Assembly (NCBI RefSeq): GCF_039908635.1
Contig: NZ_CP150918.1
Span: 5,224,001-5,288,000 of the forward strand
Direction of reading: 5' to 3'
Length of the DNA: 64,000 nt
Source of the DNA: Pseudomonas purpurea
Lineage (GTDB): Bacteria; Pseudomonadota; Gammaproteobacteria; Pseudomonadales; Pseudomonadaceae
Shown here: piece after piece, positions 18,770-30,100 of the stretch
Layout: the number at the start of each line of letters is the position of its first letter
Position numbering within the stretch: the stretch's first letter is position 1
Made by a program: the position numbers and the translations under genes
The notes under the pieces: model-generated
Database searches by the model: none
Told to the model about the DNA's origin: nothing
What the model saw: only the letters and a program-made list of their open reading frames with translations

Positions 18770-21586
18770 ATGGCATTGAAATCCCCCGCGTTTCGTAAAA
18801 AATTTCCGTTGCTGGTAACCGGCAGTTTGCTGGCCCTGCAACCTCTAGCCACTTCGTATGTGGTCGCCGCGGAACAGTATGACTGCTCAGTCTCTGCTTC
18901 GGGTGCCTGGGACTGCGCGCCGAAAACCAGCGCCGCCCAATTGCCGCCGCGTCCCGTGCATGACGGCAGCGCCGTCACGTCGAACAACGAATCGGCAGCG
19001 GGCACCAGTGCCAGCGACGACTCGGGACCCAAACCGGTCCTGGTGACCGAATCCAAAGGTCGTGGCCTGAAGTCCCGCAGCGAAGACTACAGTCACCTCG
19101 ACTGGGTCCCGCGTGACAAGCTCACCGCGGCGCAATTGGCTGAAACCGGTCCTTATTGCTCTGGTTCCTATATCGAACCCATTCGTCCTGGCATGAATGA
19201 CAAGACGAATAAAAGTGACGCGCCGACCTTCATCGGTGCCAAGGCGTCGCGCTACCAGCAAGAACAGCAGGTCGCGACCCTGGCCGGTGACGTCGTCATG
19301 CGTCAGGGCAGCATGCAGGTCGAGGCCGACGAAGCCAACCTGTATCAGGCCGAGAACCGTGGCGAACTCAGCGGCAACGTGCGGATTCGCGACAACGGTG
19401 CCCTGATCGTTGGCGACCACGCCGACGTGCAGCTCGACACCGGTGAAGCCAAGGTCGACAACGCCGAATACGTGATGCACAAGTCACGCATCCGCGGTAA
19501 CGCGCTGTACGCCAAGCGTGCTGAAAACGCGATCATCCGTCTCAAGGACGGCACGTACACCACGTGCGAACCGAACAGCAACGCCTGGCAGCTCAAGGGT
19601 AACAACATCACCCTGAACCCGGCGACCGGCTTCGGCACCGCAACCAACGTGACGCTGCGGGTCAAAGACATTCCGGTGCTCTACACCCCGTACATCTACT
19701 TCCCGATCGACGACCGTCGCCAGTCCGGCTTCCTGCCGCCGACCATCGGCACCGGCACCGACACGGGCATGTTGCTCGTCACCCCGTACTACTTCAACCT
19801 GGCGCCGAACTACGATGCCACGTTGTACCCGCGCTACATGAGCAAACGCGGCCTGTTGATGGAAGGCGAGTTCCGCTACCTGACCAAGTCCAGCGAAGGT
19901 CAGTTCGGCGCGGCGTACCTCAACGACGACGATACCGAACGCAGCAAGCAGAGCGACTACGAAAAATCCCGCTACATGCTCAACTGGCAGCACAAGGGCG
20001 GGCTTGATTCGCGCCTGATGACAGAGGTCGACTACACCAAGATCAGCGACCCGTATTACTTCCAGGATCTGGAAAGTGATCAAATCGGGATCAAGGCATC
20101 CCACGAATACGTTAACCAGCAGGGCGTCGTTACTTACCGTGGCGATACCTACCGCGCACGCATCAATGCTCAGGCCTATGAACTGGCAACGGTCTCCAAC
20201 ATTACGCCGTACAACCGCCTGCCACAGATCACCTTCGTAGGTGAACTGCCACAACATCCGGGCGGTCTGGATTTTTCGTACAACACGGAAATCGTGCGTT
20301 TTGATCGCGACCTGCTAACTGGTAGCTACTTCGACAAGGATGGCATCGATCAAGGTCGTCTGGACAGAAACGTTACCGGCCTGGCACGCGCCAACGGTAA
20401 CCGCCTGGATCTTGAACCGACCGTCAGTCTGCCTCTGAACTGGACCTACGGCTTCGTGAAGCCGTCGCTCAAGTACAAGTACACCCAATACGACCTCAGC
20501 CTCGACAATCTGGGCAAGGTCCAGATTGACGATGCACGCGCAGCCGCAGCACGAAACGGCACCGATTACATCGGCGGCAACTTCAGTGGCTCCCAGAACC
20601 GCAGCGTCCCTATTGCCAGCATCGACAGCGGCCTTTACTTCGACCGCAATACTTCATGGTTCGGCAAAAACTACCGGCAGACGCTTGAGCCACGCTTGTA
20701 CTACCTGTATGTCCCGGAGACCAATCAGGAAGACATCCCGGTATTCGACTCTGGCGAGAGCACGTTCAACTACTCGTCGCTGTTTCGCGACAATCGCTTC
20801 ACCGGCTCCGACCGCGTAGGGGATGAGAACAAACTGTCCCTGGGCGTGACCAACCGCTGGATCGAGGACAATGGCTTCGAACGTCAAACCATCAGTGTTG
20901 GCCAGGCCCTGTACTTCAAGGACCGCGAAGTACAACTGCCAGGTATCGATGCCAAGACTCGCGCCGACGCACATTCCAATGTGTCACCGTATGCAATGGA
21001 ATACTCCTATCGCTTTAACCGCGACTGGCGCGCCACGGCCGACTACAACTGGGACCCTGACAGCCGCAGCCCTCGTTCGGGCAGCGCGATGTTCCACTAC
21101 CAGCCTGAAGACAACCCGAACAAAATCATCAACGCCGGCTATCGCTATCGCAACGACCAGATTCGTTACGACGAATCTACCGGTAAGTGGATTGTGGGCG
21201 GCGGCGACTATGGCACCCCGGGCACTCCTGGTTTCGTGAAGGACTACTACAAGATCCAGCAGCACGACTTCTCCGTGATCTGGCCGATCGTGCCGCAATG
21301 GAACGCCATCAGCCGTTGGCAGTACGACTACAGCCGCAACCGCACGCTCGACGCTATTGGTGGTTTCGAGTACGACAACTGCTGCTGGAAGCTGCGCCTG
21401 ATCAGCCGTTACTGGATCAAGTATGACGAGTTCAGCCAGCAGGCTCCGCAAAACGAAAGCGGTGACCGCGGCATTTTCCTCCAAATTGTGCTGAAGGGAC
21501 TTGGTGGCGTTGTTGGCCAGAAAGTAGAGAGTTTCCTCGACCAAGGCATCAAGGGTTATCGTGAACGTGAAGACCAAGCTTTCTGA
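18770..21586 (+). CDS. lptD: LPS-assembly protein LptD
   Basis: 938-aa outer-membrane protein that inserts lipopolysaccharide into the outer leaflet with LptE. A signal peptide ([20 protein letters not shown] and on to VVAAEQ) precedes a Cys-containing N-terminal extension, the OstA/LptA-like beta-jellyroll (about 145-270), and a large C-terminal barrel rich in aromatic and Asp/Asn/Arg residues. A CC pair near the C terminus ([11 protein letters not shown]) and N-terminal cysteines fit the family's interdomain disulfides. The MALKSP start is chosen because the upstream frame overlaps amgK. It heads the surA-pdxA-rsmA-apaG-apaH operon. Confidence 0.93.
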   Translation: MALKSPAFRKKFPLLVTGSLLALQPLATSYVVAAEQYDCSVSASGAWDCAPKTSAAQLPPRPVHDGSAVTSNNESAAGTSASDDSGPKPVLVTESKGRGLKSRSEDYSHLDWVPRDKLTAAQLAETGPYCSGSYIEPIRPGMNDKTNKSDAPTFIGAKASRYQQEQQVATLAGDVVMRQGSMQVEADEANLYQAENRGELSGNVRIRDNGALIVGDHADVQLDTGEAKVDNAEYVMHKSRIRGNALYAKRAENAIIRLKDGTYTTCEPNSNAWQLKGNNITLNPATGFGTATNVTLRVKDIPVLYTPYIYFPIDDRRQSGFLPPTIGTGTDTGMLLVTPYYFNLAPNYDATLYPRYMSKRGLLMEGEFRYLTKSSEGQFGAAYLNDDDTERSKQSDYEKSRYMLNWQHKGGLDSRLMTEVDYTKISDPYYFQDLESDQIGIKASHEYVNQQGVVTYRGDTYRARINAQAYELATVSNITPYNRLPQITFVGELPQHPGGLDFSYNTEIVRFDRDLLTGSYFDKDGIDQGRLDRNVTGLARANGNRLDLEPTVSLPLNWTYGFVKPSLKYKYTQYDLSLDNLGKVQIDDARAAAARNGTDYIGGNFSGSQNRSVPIASIDSGLYFDRNTSWFGKNYRQTLEPRLYYLYVPETNQEDIPVFDSGESTFNYSSLFRDNRFTGSDRVGDENKLSLGVTNRWIEDNGFERQTISVGQALYFKDREVQLPGIDAKTRADAHSNVSPYAMEYSYRFNRDWRATADYNWDPDSRSPRSGSAMFHYQPEDNPNKIINAGYRYRNDQIRYDESTGKWIVGGGDYGTPGTPGFVKDYYKIQQHDFSVIWPIVPQWNAISRWQYDYSRNRTLDAIGGFEYDNCCWKLRLISRYWIKYDEFSQQAPQNESGDRGIFLQIVLKGLGGVVGQKVESFLDQGIKGYREREDQAF

Positions 21587-22883
21587 TTGTCTGCGCCCGC
21601 TGATGCTGGGCGCGTTGTTCCTGGGTACTGTGGCCAATGCCGCAGTACAGTCCATCGACAAAGTGGTGGCCATCGTCGACAACGACGTGGTCATGCAGAG
21701 CCAACTGGACCAACGCGTTCATGAAGTTCAGCAAACCATCGCCAAGCGCGGCGGCGGCACTCCGCCGCCTGGCGTACTGGATCAGCAGGTACTTGAGCGT
21801 CTGATCGTCGAAAACCTGCAACTGCAGATCGGCGAGCGCTCCGGCATCCGCATTACAGATGAAGAACTGAACCAGGCGATCGGCACCATTGCCCAGCGCA
21901 ACAACATGACCGTGGATCAGTTCCGCGCCGCCCTGGCACACGACGGCCTGTCTTATGACGACGCACGTGACCAGGTTCGCCGTGAAATGATCATCAGCCG
22001 TGTGCGCCAACGCCGTGTAGCCGAGCGCATTCAGGTGTCCGAGCAGGAAGTGAAGAACTTCCTCGCCTCCGACCTTGGCAAAGTTCAGCTCTCTGAAGAA
22101 CTGCACTTGGCCAACATCCTGATTCCGACGCCGGAAAGCGCCAACTCTGAAGCGATTCAGAATGCCGCTCGCCAGGCAATGGAAATCTATCAGCAGCTCA
22201 AGCAAGGTGCAGACTTCGCCCAATTGGCCATTGCCAAATCCGCGAGCGACAACGCACTGGAAGGCGGCGACATGGGCTGGCGTAAAGCCGCTCAACTGCC
22301 ACCGCCGTTCGATCGTGAGCTGAGCGCCATGTCCGTGGGTGAGATCACTCAGCCGGCACGCACACCTGGTGGCTTCATTATTCTGAAAGTGCTGGAAAAG
22401 CGCGGCGGCGGCAATCAGGTACGTGACGAAGTCCACGTTCGCCATATCCTGATCAAACCAAGCGAAATCCGCAGCGAAGAAGAAACCAAGCGTCTGGCAC
22501 AGAAGCTCTACGAGCGCATTGAAGCGGGCGAAGACTTTGCTGACCTGGCAAAAAGCTACTCGGAAGACCCGGGTTCCGCCCTTAACGGCGGTGACCTGAA
22601 CTGGATCGACCCGAACTCGCTCGTACCGGAGTTCCGCGAAGTGATGGCCAAGACCCCGCAAGGTCAACTGTCCAAGCCCTTCAAGAGCCCTTACGGCTGG
22701 CACGTACTGGAAGTCCTTGGCCGCCGCGCCACCGACAGCACTACCCAGGCCCGTGAACAGCAAGCGATGACCGTACTGCGTAACCGCAAATACGACGAAG
22801 AGCTGCAAACCTGGCTGCGTCAGATCCGCGACGAAGCCTACGTAGAGATCAAACTCCCTGGTGCAGACCAGGCAAAGCAGTGA
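21561..22883 (+). CDS. surA: periplasmic peptidyl-prolyl isomerase SurA
   Basis: 440-aa chaperone for outer-membrane proteins such as LptD. GTG 21561 has AAGGG at good spacing and overlaps the lptD end by 26 bp. After a signal peptide ending TVANAA come the N-terminal chaperone domain and two parvulin domains, seen as [15 protein letters not shown] to [13 protein letters not shown] and [18 protein letters not shown] to [14 protein letters not shown]. Both parvulin repeats look intact. Coupling to lptD makes sense because SurA assists its folding. Confidence 0.92.
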   Translation: MNVKTKLSDCLRPLMLGALFLGTVANAAVQSIDKVVAIVDNDVVMQSQLDQRVHEVQQTIAKRGGGTPPPGVLDQQVLERLIVENLQLQIGERSGIRITDEELNQAIGTIAQRNNMTVDQFRAALAHDGLSYDDARDQVRREMIISRVRQRRVAERIQVSEQEVKNFLASDLGKVQLSEELHLANILIPTPESANSEAIQNAARQAMEIYQQLKQGADFAQLAIAKSASDNALEGGDMGWRKAAQLPPPFDRELSAMSVGEITQPARTPGGFIILKVLEKRGGGNQVRDEVHVRHILIKPSEIRSEEETKRLAQKLYERIEAGEDFADLAKSYSEDPGSALNGGDLNWIDPNSLVPEFREVMAKTPQGQLSKPFKSPYGWHVLEVLGRRATDSTTQAREQQAMTVLRNRKYDEELQTWLRQIRDEAYVEIKLPGADQAKQ

Positions 22884-23869
22884 AACCCAAGCGTTTCGCG
22901 CTGACACCCGGCGAACCGGCGGGCATAGGTCCTGACCTGTGCCTGCTGCTTGCCTCGCAAGCCCAGCCACACCCCCTGATTGCCATTACCAGCCGCGACC
23001 TGCTCCTTGAGCGGGCCTCGCAACTGGGCGTGGTCGTCGACCTGCTGACGGTCACCCCCGACCATTGGCCGGACGCTCCGGCGCCCGCCAACAGTCTGTA
23101 TGTCTGGGATACGCCGCTCAACACCAAGGTCACGGCCGGTCAGCTGGACAAGGCCAATGCCGCGTTTGTCCTGGAAACCCTGACCCGAGCAGGCCAGGGC
23201 TGCCTGGACGGGCACTTTGCCGGCATGATCACCGCCCCGGTTCACAAGGGTGTGATCAACGAGTCCGGGATCGCCTTTTCCGGCCACACCGAGTTCCTCG
23301 CCGACCTGACCCACACCCAACAAGTGGTGATGATGCTGGCTACCCGCGGTTTGCGCGTAGCCCTGGTCACCACCCACCTGCCGCTGCGCGAGGTTGCCGA
23401 TGCAATCACCGTGGAGCGACTGGAGCGGGTCACGCGAATCCTGCACGCCGACCTGCAACAAAAATTCGGCATCGCCCGGCCGCGCATCCTTGTCTGCGGG
23501 CTCAACCCGCATGCCGGTGAAGGCGGACACCTGGGCCATGAAGAAATCGACATCATCGAACCCACCCTGGAGCGTCTGCGCGGCGAAGGCATGGACCTGC
23601 GTGGCCCCCTGCCCGCCGACACTCTGTTTACCCCCAAATATCTGGAGCACTGCGATGCAGTGCTGGCGATGTACCACGACCAGGGTTTGCCCGTGCTGAA
23701 ATACAAAGGTTTCGGCGCGGCAGTCAACGTGACCCTCGGCTTGCCGATCATCCGCACTTCAGTCGACCACGGCACCGCCCTGGACCTGGCTGGCAGCGGC
23801 AGAATCGACACCGGCAGCCTGCACGTCGCCCTGGAAACCGCCTATCAGATGGCCGAGACCCGTTTATGA
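22880..23869 (+). CDS. pdxA: 4-hydroxythreonine-4-phosphate dehydrogenase
   Basis: 329-aa NAD-dependent enzyme of the DXP-dependent pyridoxal phosphate pathway. [10 protein letters not shown] at the N terminus, [20 protein letters not shown] and the metal-binding [15 protein letters not shown] and [13 protein letters not shown] segments are present. The ATG overlaps the surA stop (ATGA), and the stop overlaps the rsmA start, so translation is coupled on both sides. Confidence 0.93.
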   Translation: MKPKRFALTPGEPAGIGPDLCLLLASQAQPHPLIAITSRDLLLERASQLGVVVDLLTVTPDHWPDAPAPANSLYVWDTPLNTKVTAGQLDKANAAFVLETLTRAGQGCLDGHFAGMITAPVHKGVINESGIAFSGHTEFLADLTHTQQVVMMLATRGLRVALVTTHLPLREVADAITVERLERVTRILHADLQQKFGIARPRILVCGLNPHAGEGGHLGHEEIDIIEPTLERLRGEGMDLRGPLPADTLFTPKYLEHCDAVLAMYHDQGLPVLKYKGFGAAVNVTLGLPIIRTSVDHGTALDLAGSGRIDTGSLHVALETAYQMAETRL

Positions 23870-24684
23870 CCGAGCATTACCAACACCGGGCGCGCAAGCG
23901 CTTCGGCCAGAACTTCCTGCACGATGCCGGCGTTATCGACCGCATCCTGCGCGCCATCCGCGCCAAGCCTGAAGACCGCCTGCTGGAAATCGGCCCGGGC
24001 CAGGGTGCGCTCACCGAAGGCCTGCTCAACAGCGGCGCCCAACTGGACGTGGTTGAACTGGACAAGGACCTGATCCCGATCCTCAACCAACAGTTCGCCG
24101 GCAAGAGCAATTTCAACCTGCACCAGGGCGATGCGCTGAAGTTCGACTTCAACAGCCTGAATGCAGCACCCAACAGCCTGCGCGTCGTCGGCAACCTGCC
24201 GTACAACATCTCCACGCCGCTGATTTTCCACCTGCTGAGCAATGCAGGCATCATCCGCGACATGCACTTCATGCTGCAAAAGGAAGTGGTTGAACGTCTT
24301 GCGGCCGGCCCTGGCGGCGGTGACTGGGGGCGTCTGTCGATCATGGTTCAGTACCACTGCCGGGTTGAACACCTGTTCAACGTTGGCCCCGGCGCGTTCA
24401 ACCCGCCACCAAAAGTCGACTCGGCAATCGTCCGCCTGGTGCCGCACGACGTGCTGCCACACCCGGCCAAGGATCATCGCCTGCTGGAACGCGTCGTTCG
24501 CGAAGCCTTCAACCAGCGCCGCAAGACCCTGCGCAACACCCTCAAGTTGCTGCTGAGCAACGCTGAAATCGAAGCTGCCGGCGTCGATGGCGGCCTGCGT
24601 CCCGAGCAGCTCGACCTGGCGGCCTTCGTTCGCCTGGCCGACAAGCTCAGCGAACAAGTCAACGCGGCGCCCGCCGCCGACTGA
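23866..24684 (+). CDS. rsmA: 16S rRNA dimethyladenosine transferase
   Basis: 272-aa RsmA/KsgA, which dimethylates A1518 and A1519 in helix 45 of 16S rRNA. The SAM-binding [15 protein letters not shown], acidic [12 protein letters not shown], and catalytic [15 protein letters not shown] motifs are present. It overlaps pdxA by 4 bp, the usual order in gammaproteobacteria. Loss gives kasugamycin resistance in known members. Confidence 0.94.
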   Translation: MTEHYQHRARKRFGQNFLHDAGVIDRILRAIRAKPEDRLLEIGPGQGALTEGLLNSGAQLDVVELDKDLIPILNQQFAGKSNFNLHQGDALKFDFNSLNAAPNSLRVVGNLPYNISTPLIFHLLSNAGIIRDMHFMLQKEVVERLAAGPGGGDWGRLSIMVQYHCRVEHLFNVGPGAFNPPPKVDSAIVRLVPHDVLPHPAKDHRLLERVVREAFNQRRKTLRNTLKLLLSNAEIEAAGVDGGLRPEQLDLAAFVRLADKLSEQVNAAPAAD

Positions 24685-24807
24685 CAGCCCTTGAGCGTTA
24701 ACGGGTAGGACACCAGGCGCCCAGTCTGGTTTACTACCCGCTACTTGGCCTAGACTGACCTCTATCAGTTATGCCCCGCGCTCCGCTTCGCTCTAAAGGC
24801 CTTTTGC

Positions 24808-25188
24808 ATGTCCGATCCTCGTTATCAGGTCGACGTCAGCGTCGTTACCCGCTTTCTGGCAGAACAGTCGCAACCCGAGCACAACCGCTTTGCCTTCGCC
24901 TACACCATCACCGTACAGAACAACGGCCAGGTCCCGGCCAAGTTGCTCTCTCGGCACTGGGTCATCACCGATGGCGACGGGCATGTCGAAGAGGTTCGCG
25001 GTGCCGGTGTCGTGGGTCAGCAACCGCTGATCGACGTCGGCAAAAGCCACACCTACAGCAGCGGCACCGTGATGACCACACGAGTCGGCACCATGCAAGG
25101 CACTTACCAGATGCTCGCTGAAGACGGAAAACACTTCGACGCCGTCATCGCGCCGTTTCGTCTGGCGGTGCCCGGAGCCCTGCATTAA
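24808..25188 (+). CDS. apaG: ApaG/CorD-type protein
   Basis: 126-aa single-domain protein of the ApaG (DUF525) family, an immunoglobulin-like beta fold of uncertain role. [20 protein letters not shown] and the GxGxxG-like [16 protein letters not shown] are its conserved stretches. It is between rsmA and apaH as in other gammaproteobacteria, and its stop overlaps the apaH start. Confidence 0.92.
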   Translation: MSDPRYQVDVSVVTRFLAEQSQPEHNRFAFAYTITVQNNGQVPAKLLSRHWVITDGDGHVEEVRGAGVVGQQPLIDVGKSHTYSSGTVMTTRVGTMQGTYQMLAEDGKHFDAVIAPFRLAVPGALH

Positions 25189-26066
25189 TGACAACCTACG
25201 CCGTAGGTGACCTGCAAGGTTGCCTTGAACCCCTGCAATGCCTGCTCAAGCAGGTGGCATTCGACCCTGCAAAGGATCGTTTGTGGCTGGTCGGCGATCT
25301 GGTCAACCGTGGCCCGCAGTCGCTGCAAACCCTGCGCTTCCTCTATAGCATCCGCGAATCGCTGGTGTGCGTATTGGGTAACCACGACCTGCACCTGCTG
25401 GCCGCCGGGAAAAACATCGAGCGCCTGAAAAAAAACGACACCCTGCACGAGATACTCGAAGCACCGGACGCCCGGGAGCTGCTTGAGTGGTTGCGCCAGC
25501 AAAAGCTCATGCACTACGACGAACAACGCGACATGGCCCTGGTGCATGCCGGCATCCCGCCGCAATGGTCCCTGCGCAAGGCTTTAAAGTGTGCATCCGA
25601 AGTCGAAGCCGCCCTGCGCGACGATAACCTCATCGCACCTTACCTGGACGGTATGTACGGCAACGAGCCGGCGAAATGGGACAACGACCTCAAGGGCGTT
25701 ACCCGCCTGCGGGTCATTACCAACTATTTCACTCGCATGCGTTTCTGCACCAGCGAAGGCAAGCTTGACCTCAAGGGCAAGGAAGGCGCCGAGACCGCGC
25801 GCCCCGGCTATGCGCCCTGGTTCAAGCAAAAGGAGCGCAAGACCAAGGGGCTGAAGATCATCTTCGGTCACTGGGCGGCCCTGGAAGGCCAATGCAACGA
25901 ACCCGGTATCTTTGCCCTCGACACCGGTTGTGTCTGGGGAGGTTCGTTGACCTTGATGAACATCGATACCGGCCAGCGCCTTCATTGCGAATGCGATGAC
26001 GAAGGTCACCTTATGCAGCCCATCGCCCCCACCACCCCCGATCAATTAGCCAGCGCCAAGCGCTAG
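25188..26066 (+). CDS. apaH: symmetrical bis(5'-nucleosyl)-tetraphosphatase
   Basis: 292-aa metallophosphatase that cleaves Ap4A to two ADP and can remove Np4 caps from RNA. The phosphoesterase motifs are [21 protein letters not shown] and GNHDLHLL, with the later His motifs VHAGIPPQW and FGHWAA. The length is slightly above the E. coli enzyme. It closes the lptD operon. Confidence 0.93.
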   Translation: MTTYAVGDLQGCLEPLQCLLKQVAFDPAKDRLWLVGDLVNRGPQSLQTLRFLYSIRESLVCVLGNHDLHLLAAGKNIERLKKNDTLHEILEAPDARELLEWLRQQKLMHYDEQRDMALVHAGIPPQWSLRKALKCASEVEAALRDDNLIAPYLDGMYGNEPAKWDNDLKGVTRLRVITNYFTRMRFCTSEGKLDLKGKEGAETARPGYAPWFKQKERKTKGLKIIFGHWAALEGQCNEPGIFALDTGCVWGGSLTLMNIDTGQRLHCECDDEGHLMQPIAPTTPDQLASAKR

Positions 26067-26081
26067 ACTCAGGAGCCCGCC

Positions 26082-26411
26082 ATGAGCGAATTCAAACGCA
26101 TCCCCCCAGAGCAGGCCCAGGCCCTGCGCGAAAAAGGCGCCGTCGTGGTCGACGTCCGTGATCCGCAGACTTTCGCCCTGAACCACATCAGCGGCTCAAA
26201 GCACCTGGACAACCACTCGCTGCACGCTTTCATCACCGCCGCCGACCTTGATGCACCGACCGTTGTGGTCTGCTATCACGGCAATTCCAGCCAAGGGGCG
26301 GCAGCCTATCTGGTCAGCCAAGGCTTCTCCGACGTCTACAGCATGGACGGTGGTTTTGAGCTGTGGCGCACGACTTTTCCCTCAGAAATCTCTCAAAACC
26401 CTACCGAATAA
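26082..26411 (+). CDS. glpE: thiosulfate sulfurtransferase GlpE
   Basis: 109-aa single-domain rhodanese. The active-site Cys lies in [14 protein letters not shown], and [10 protein letters not shown] is the N-terminal CH2A-type motif. It transfers sulfane sulfur from thiosulfate to cyanide or thiols in vitro; the natural acceptor is unclear. It follows apaH after 15 bp and may be its last co-transcribed gene. A perfect 9-bp hairpin without a T run lies just after it. Confidence 0.88.
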   Translation: MSEFKRIPPEQAQALREKGAVVVDVRDPQTFALNHISGSKHLDNHSLHAFITAADLDAPTVVVCYHGNSSQGAAAYLVSQGFSDVYSMDGGFELWRTTFPSEISQNPTE

Positions 26412-26427
26412 TTTTTTTCACACGCTC

Positions 26428-26450
26428 CAGCCCACGCCCGCCGTGGGCTG
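26428..26450. terminator. 9-bp hairpin after glpE
   Basis: CAGCCCACG and CGTGGGCTG form a perfect stem around CCCGC. The T run (26411-26418) lies before rather than after it on the plus strand, so it may be an RNA-stability element rather than a classical terminator. Confidence 0.45.
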
Positions 26451-26506
26451 ACGAACGGTCCGTCACAACAAATTACGCATTGCCCCTTTGCCTCCCGGAT
26501 TCCGAA

Positions 26507-26513
26507 CTATCCT
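26507..26513 (+). promoter_or_regulatory. possible RpoS-like -10 element upstream of prkA
   Basis: CTATCCT about 185 bp before prkA resembles the C-TATACT core favoured by RpoS, but no clear -35 is seen. In E. coli the yeaGH pair is RpoS-dependent. The match is weak and only indicative. Confidence 0.2.
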
Positions 26514-26696
26514 TAGCCTCAGGCCATCCAAAACAGGGGAGAGCCGGTACACCGGCATGCGGATCATCGGGAGTAGCTTTCAAGGTCGATAGCTTTGAAG
26601 GTGTTCTGGGGGGTAAACAGCAGCTGCATTTCAGTTGCTTGCCAGCATCGACTGACTGATCCGACGTCGGCTCCACGTATCGAGCGAGGTGACGTC

Positions 26697-28619
26697 ATGA
26701 GTATTTTTAGCCACTTCCAACAACGCTTCGAGTCCACGCGCCAGGAAGAACTCACGCTGCAAGAGTATCTGGAACTGTGCAAAAAGGACCGCAGCGCTTA
26801 CGCGTCGTCCGCCGAACGTTTGCTACTGGCAATCGGCGAACCGGAACTGCTCGACACCTCGACCAATTCGAGACTGTCGCGCATCTTTTCCAACAAAGTG
26901 ATCCGTCGCTATCCGGCCTTTGAAGACTTCCACGGAATGGAAGAATGCATCGACCAGATCGTCTCCTACTTCCGCCATGCTGCGCAGGGCCTGGAAGAGA
27001 AGAAACAGATCCTCTACCTGCTGGGCCCTGTCGGTGGCGGTAAATCGTCCCTGGCCGAGAAACTCAAACAACTGATCGAAAAAGTGCCCTTCTATGCCAT
27101 CAAGGGCTCGCCGGTATTCGAGTCGCCCCTGGGGCTGTTCAACGCCACAGAAGATGGCGCGATCCTCGAAGAGGATTTCGGCATTCCGCGACGCTACCTC
27201 AACACCATCATGTCGCCCTGGGCAACCAAGCGCCTGGCCGAATTCGGCGGTGACATCAGCCAGTTCCGCGTGGTCAAACTCTACCCGTCGATCCTTAACC
27301 AGATCGCCGTGGCCAAGACCGAACCGGGTGACGAAAACAACCAGGACATCTCCGCGCTGGTGGGCAAGGTCGATATCCGCAAGCTCGAAGAATTCCCGCA
27401 AAACGACGCCGATGCCTATAGCTACTCGGGCGCACTCTGCCGCTCCAACCAGGGTTTGATGGAATTCGTCGAAATGTTCAAGGCACCGATCAAGGTGCTG
27501 CACCCATTACTGACGGCCACCCAGGAAGGCAACTACAACAGCACCGAGGGTCTGGGCGCGATTCCGTTCACCGGGATCCTGCTGGCCCACTCCAACGAAT
27601 CGGAGTGGCACACCTTCCGCAACAACAAGAACAACGAAGCGTTCATCGACCGGATCTACATCGTCAAAGTGCCGTACTGCCTGCGGGTCAGCGACGAAGT
27701 GAAGATCTACGACAAACTGTTGTTCAACAGCTCCCTGGCCAAGGCTCATTGCGCGCCCGACACCCTGAAGATGCTCGCTCAGTTCACCGTGCTCTCGCGC
27801 CTCAAGGAGCCGGAAAACTCCAACATCTATTCGAAGATGCGCGTGTATGACGGCGAAAACCTCAAGGACACCGATCCAAAGGCCAAGTCGATCCAGGAAT
27901 ACCGCGACACCGCAGGTGTCGACGAAGGCATGAATGGCCTGTCGACCCGGTTTGCCTTCAAGATCCTGTCGAAGGTCTTCAACTTCGACCCGCACGAAAT
28001 CGCCGCCAACCCGGTACATCTGCTGTACGTGCTGGAGCAACAGATCGAACAGGAACAATTCCAGGCGGAAACCCGCGAGCGCTATCTGCGCTTCCTCAAA
28101 GAGTACCTGGCGCCGCGTTACATCGAGTTCATTGGCAAGGAGATTCAGACCGCCTACCTGGAGTCCTACAGCGAGTACGGTCAAAACATCTTCGACCGCT
28201 ATGTGCTTTACGCAGACTTCTGGATTCAGGACCAGGAATACCGCGATCCGGAAACCGGTGAGATCCTCAATCGCGTAGCCCTCAACGAAGAGCTGGAAAA
28301 AATCGAAAAACCGGCGGGCATCAGCAATCCGAAAGATTTCCGCAACGAAATCGTCAACTTCGTCCTGCGTGCCCGAGCCAACAACAACGGCAAGAACCCA
28401 ACCTGGCTCAGCTACGAGAAGCTGCGCGTGGTCATCGAGAAGAAAATGTTCTCGAACACCGAGGATCTGCTACCGGTTATCAGCTTCAACGCCAAGGCCA
28501 GCAAAGAGGACCAGCAAAAACACAACGACTTCGTTACACGGATGGTCGAGCGCGGTTACACCGACAAACAGGTACGACTGCTGTCCGAGTGGTATCTGCG
28601 AGTCAGGAAATCGCAGTAA
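26697..28619 (+). CDS. prkA: PrkA family serine kinase/AAA protein (YeaG)
   Basis: 640 aa, close to E. coli YeaG (about 644). An AAA-like N-terminal domain has Walker A GPVGGGKSS (from about residue 110), and the C-terminal part is the PrkA kinase-like domain. The start MSIFSHFQQRFE at 26697 follows a GAGCGAGG ribosome site. It is the first gene of the prkA-yeaH-spoVR triad, which is linked to stationary phase and nitrogen starvation in enterobacteria and often co-occurs. Its 285-bp upstream region holds a short imperfect direct repeat and a GCCGGTACACCGGC dyad. Confidence 0.93.
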   Translation: MSIFSHFQQRFESTRQEELTLQEYLELCKKDRSAYASSAERLLLAIGEPELLDTSTNSRLSRIFSNKVIRRYPAFEDFHGMEECIDQIVSYFRHAAQGLEEKKQILYLLGPVGGGKSSLAEKLKQLIEKVPFYAIKGSPVFESPLGLFNATEDGAILEEDFGIPRRYLNTIMSPWATKRLAEFGGDISQFRVVKLYPSILNQIAVAKTEPGDENNQDISALVGKVDIRKLEEFPQNDADAYSYSGALCRSNQGLMEFVEMFKAPIKVLHPLLTATQEGNYNSTEGLGAIPFTGILLAHSNESEWHTFRNNKNNEAFIDRIYIVKVPYCLRVSDEVKIYDKLLFNSSLAKAHCAPDTLKMLAQFTVLSRLKEPENSNIYSKMRVYDGENLKDTDPKAKSIQEYRDTAGVDEGMNGLSTRFAFKILSKVFNFDPHEIAANPVHLLYVLEQQIEQEQFQAETRERYLRFLKEYLAPRYIEFIGKEIQTAYLESYSEYGQNIFDRYVLYADFWIQDQEYRDPETGEILNRVALNEELEKIEKPAGISNPKDFRNEIVNFVLRARANNNGKNPTWLSYEKLRVVIEKKMFSNTEDLLPVISFNAKASKEDQQKHNDFVTRMVERGYTDKQVRLLSEWYLRVRKSQ

Positions 28620-28656
28620 CCCGCTGCCGGTCAGACCGGTTGTCGTTAGCCCGGAG

Positions 28657-28684
28657 CCTGTGTACACAATTTCTGTTACACAGG
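28657..28684. promoter_or_regulatory. CCTGTGTA/TACACAGG inverted repeat
   Basis: A perfect 8-bp dyad with a 12-nt loop lies in the 209-bp gap between prkA and yeaH. It could be an operator for a separate yeaH promoter or an RNA hairpin setting relative expression. No other feature is seen in this gap. Confidence 0.35.
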
Positions 28685-28828
28685 TTTCTGGAAGGTGTTT
28701 GGAAATCGACAGCGAAGCCCAGGCAACGCGCAACAGGTACGGAAGGCGCATAACCGCGCCCCCCTACCTTGCGCCCCTTACAGCCAGACTTGCTCGCGAT
28801 TTCTCAAGACAGCTTCTAAGGAGCAGTC

Positions 28829-30100
28829 ATGAGCTATGTGATCGACCGACGTCTCAATGGCAAGAACAAGAGCACGGTAAACCGTCAGCGGTTTCTGCGG
28901 CGTTACCGTGACCACATCAAAAAGGCCGTCGAAGAGGCGGTCAGCCGGCGCTCCATCACGGATATGGAGCACGGCGAGCAAATCAGCATTCCCGGCCGGG
29001 ATATCGACGAGCCGGTGCTTCACCATGGTCGCGGCGGCAAGCAGACCGTCGTGCATCCGGGCAACAAGGAATTCACCAGCGGCGAGCATATCGCCCGTCC
29101 ACCGGGTGGTGGTGGCGGCAAAGGTCCGGGCAAGGCCGGCAACTCCGGCGAAGGCATGGACGAATTCGTTTTCCAGATCACCCAGGAAGAGTTCCTTGAG
29201 TTCATGTTCGAGGACCTGGAGCTGCCGAACCTGGTCAAGCGCAACCTGAGCGGCACCGACACCTTCAAAACCGTGCGCGCCGGCATCAGCAACGAGGGCA
29301 ACCCGTCACGGATCAACATCATCCGCACTTTGCGTTCAGCCCATGCACGGCGTATTGCGCTATCTGGCAGCAGCCGGGCAAAGCTGAAGGACGCCAAAGA
29401 TGAACTGGCCCGACTTAAACGGGAAGAACCCGACAACTTCGGCGATATCCAGACCATCGAAGCAGAAATTGAACGCTTGAGTGCGCGAATCCATCGCATA
29501 CCGTTTCTCGACACGTTCGACCTCAAGTACAACCTGCTGATCAAGCAACCCAACCCCAGCTCCAAAGCCGTGATGTTCTGCCTGATGGACGTCTCCGGCT
29601 CCATGACCCAGGCCACCAAAGACATCGCCAAGCGGTTCTTCATCCTGCTGTACCTGTTCCTCAAGCGTAACTACGAGAAAATCGATGTGGTGTTCATTCG
29701 TCACCACACCAGCGCCCGCGAAGTCGACGAGGAAGAGTTCTTCTACTCTCGCGAAACCGGCGGCACCATCGTTTCCAGCGCCTTGAAACTCATGCAGGAA
29801 ATCATGGCAGAGCGTTATCCCAGCAACGACTGGAACATCTACGCTGCCCAGGCTTCGGACGGCGATAACTGGAACGACGACTCGCCGATCTGCCGCGACA
29901 TCCTGATCAACCAAATCATGCCATTCGTGCAGTACTACACTTATGTGGAGATCACCCCGCGCGAACACCAGGCCTTGTGGTACGAATACGAGCGTATCAG
30001 CGAAGCCTTTTCTGAAACGTTCGCTCAGCAGCAGCTGGTTTCGGCCGGGGATATCTATCCGGTCTTCCGTGAACTCTTCCAGCGCAGGTTAGTGACATGA
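28829..30100 (+). CDS. yeaH: YeaH/DUF444 family protein
   Basis: 423 aa with a basic N terminus, a Gly-rich segment (about 92-110), and a C-terminal von Willebrand factor A-like domain containing the MIDAS-type motif LMDVSGSM and the threonine segment [11 protein letters not shown]. These proteins are partners of PrkA in a conserved stress module; molecular function is not established. The stop overlaps the spoVR start by 4 bp. Confidence 0.92.
   Translation: MSYVIDRRLNGKNKSTVNRQRFLRRYRDHIKKAVEEAVSRRSITDMEHGEQISIPGRDIDEPVLHHGRGGKQTVVHPGNKEFTSGEHIARPPGGGGGKGPGKAGNSGEGMDEFVFQITQEEFLEFMFEDLELPNLVKRNLSGTDTFKTVRAGISNEGNPSRINIIRTLRSAHARRIALSGSSRAKLKDAKDELARLKREEPDNFGDIQTIEAEIERLSARIHRIPFLDTFDLKYNLLIKQPNPSSKAVMFCLMDVSGSMTQATKDIAKRFFILLYLFLKRNYEKIDVVFIRHHTSAREVDEEEFFYSRETGGTIVSSALKLMQEIMAERYPSNDWNIYAAQASDGDNWNDDSPICRDILINQIMPFVQYYTYVEITPREHQALWYEYERISEAFSETFAQQQLVSAGDIYPVFRELFQRRLVT

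Noticed and set aside
22838-24657. Large minus-strand frames opposite pdxA and rsmA
   Set aside because: Shadows of well-conserved genes; no start signals or known motifs.
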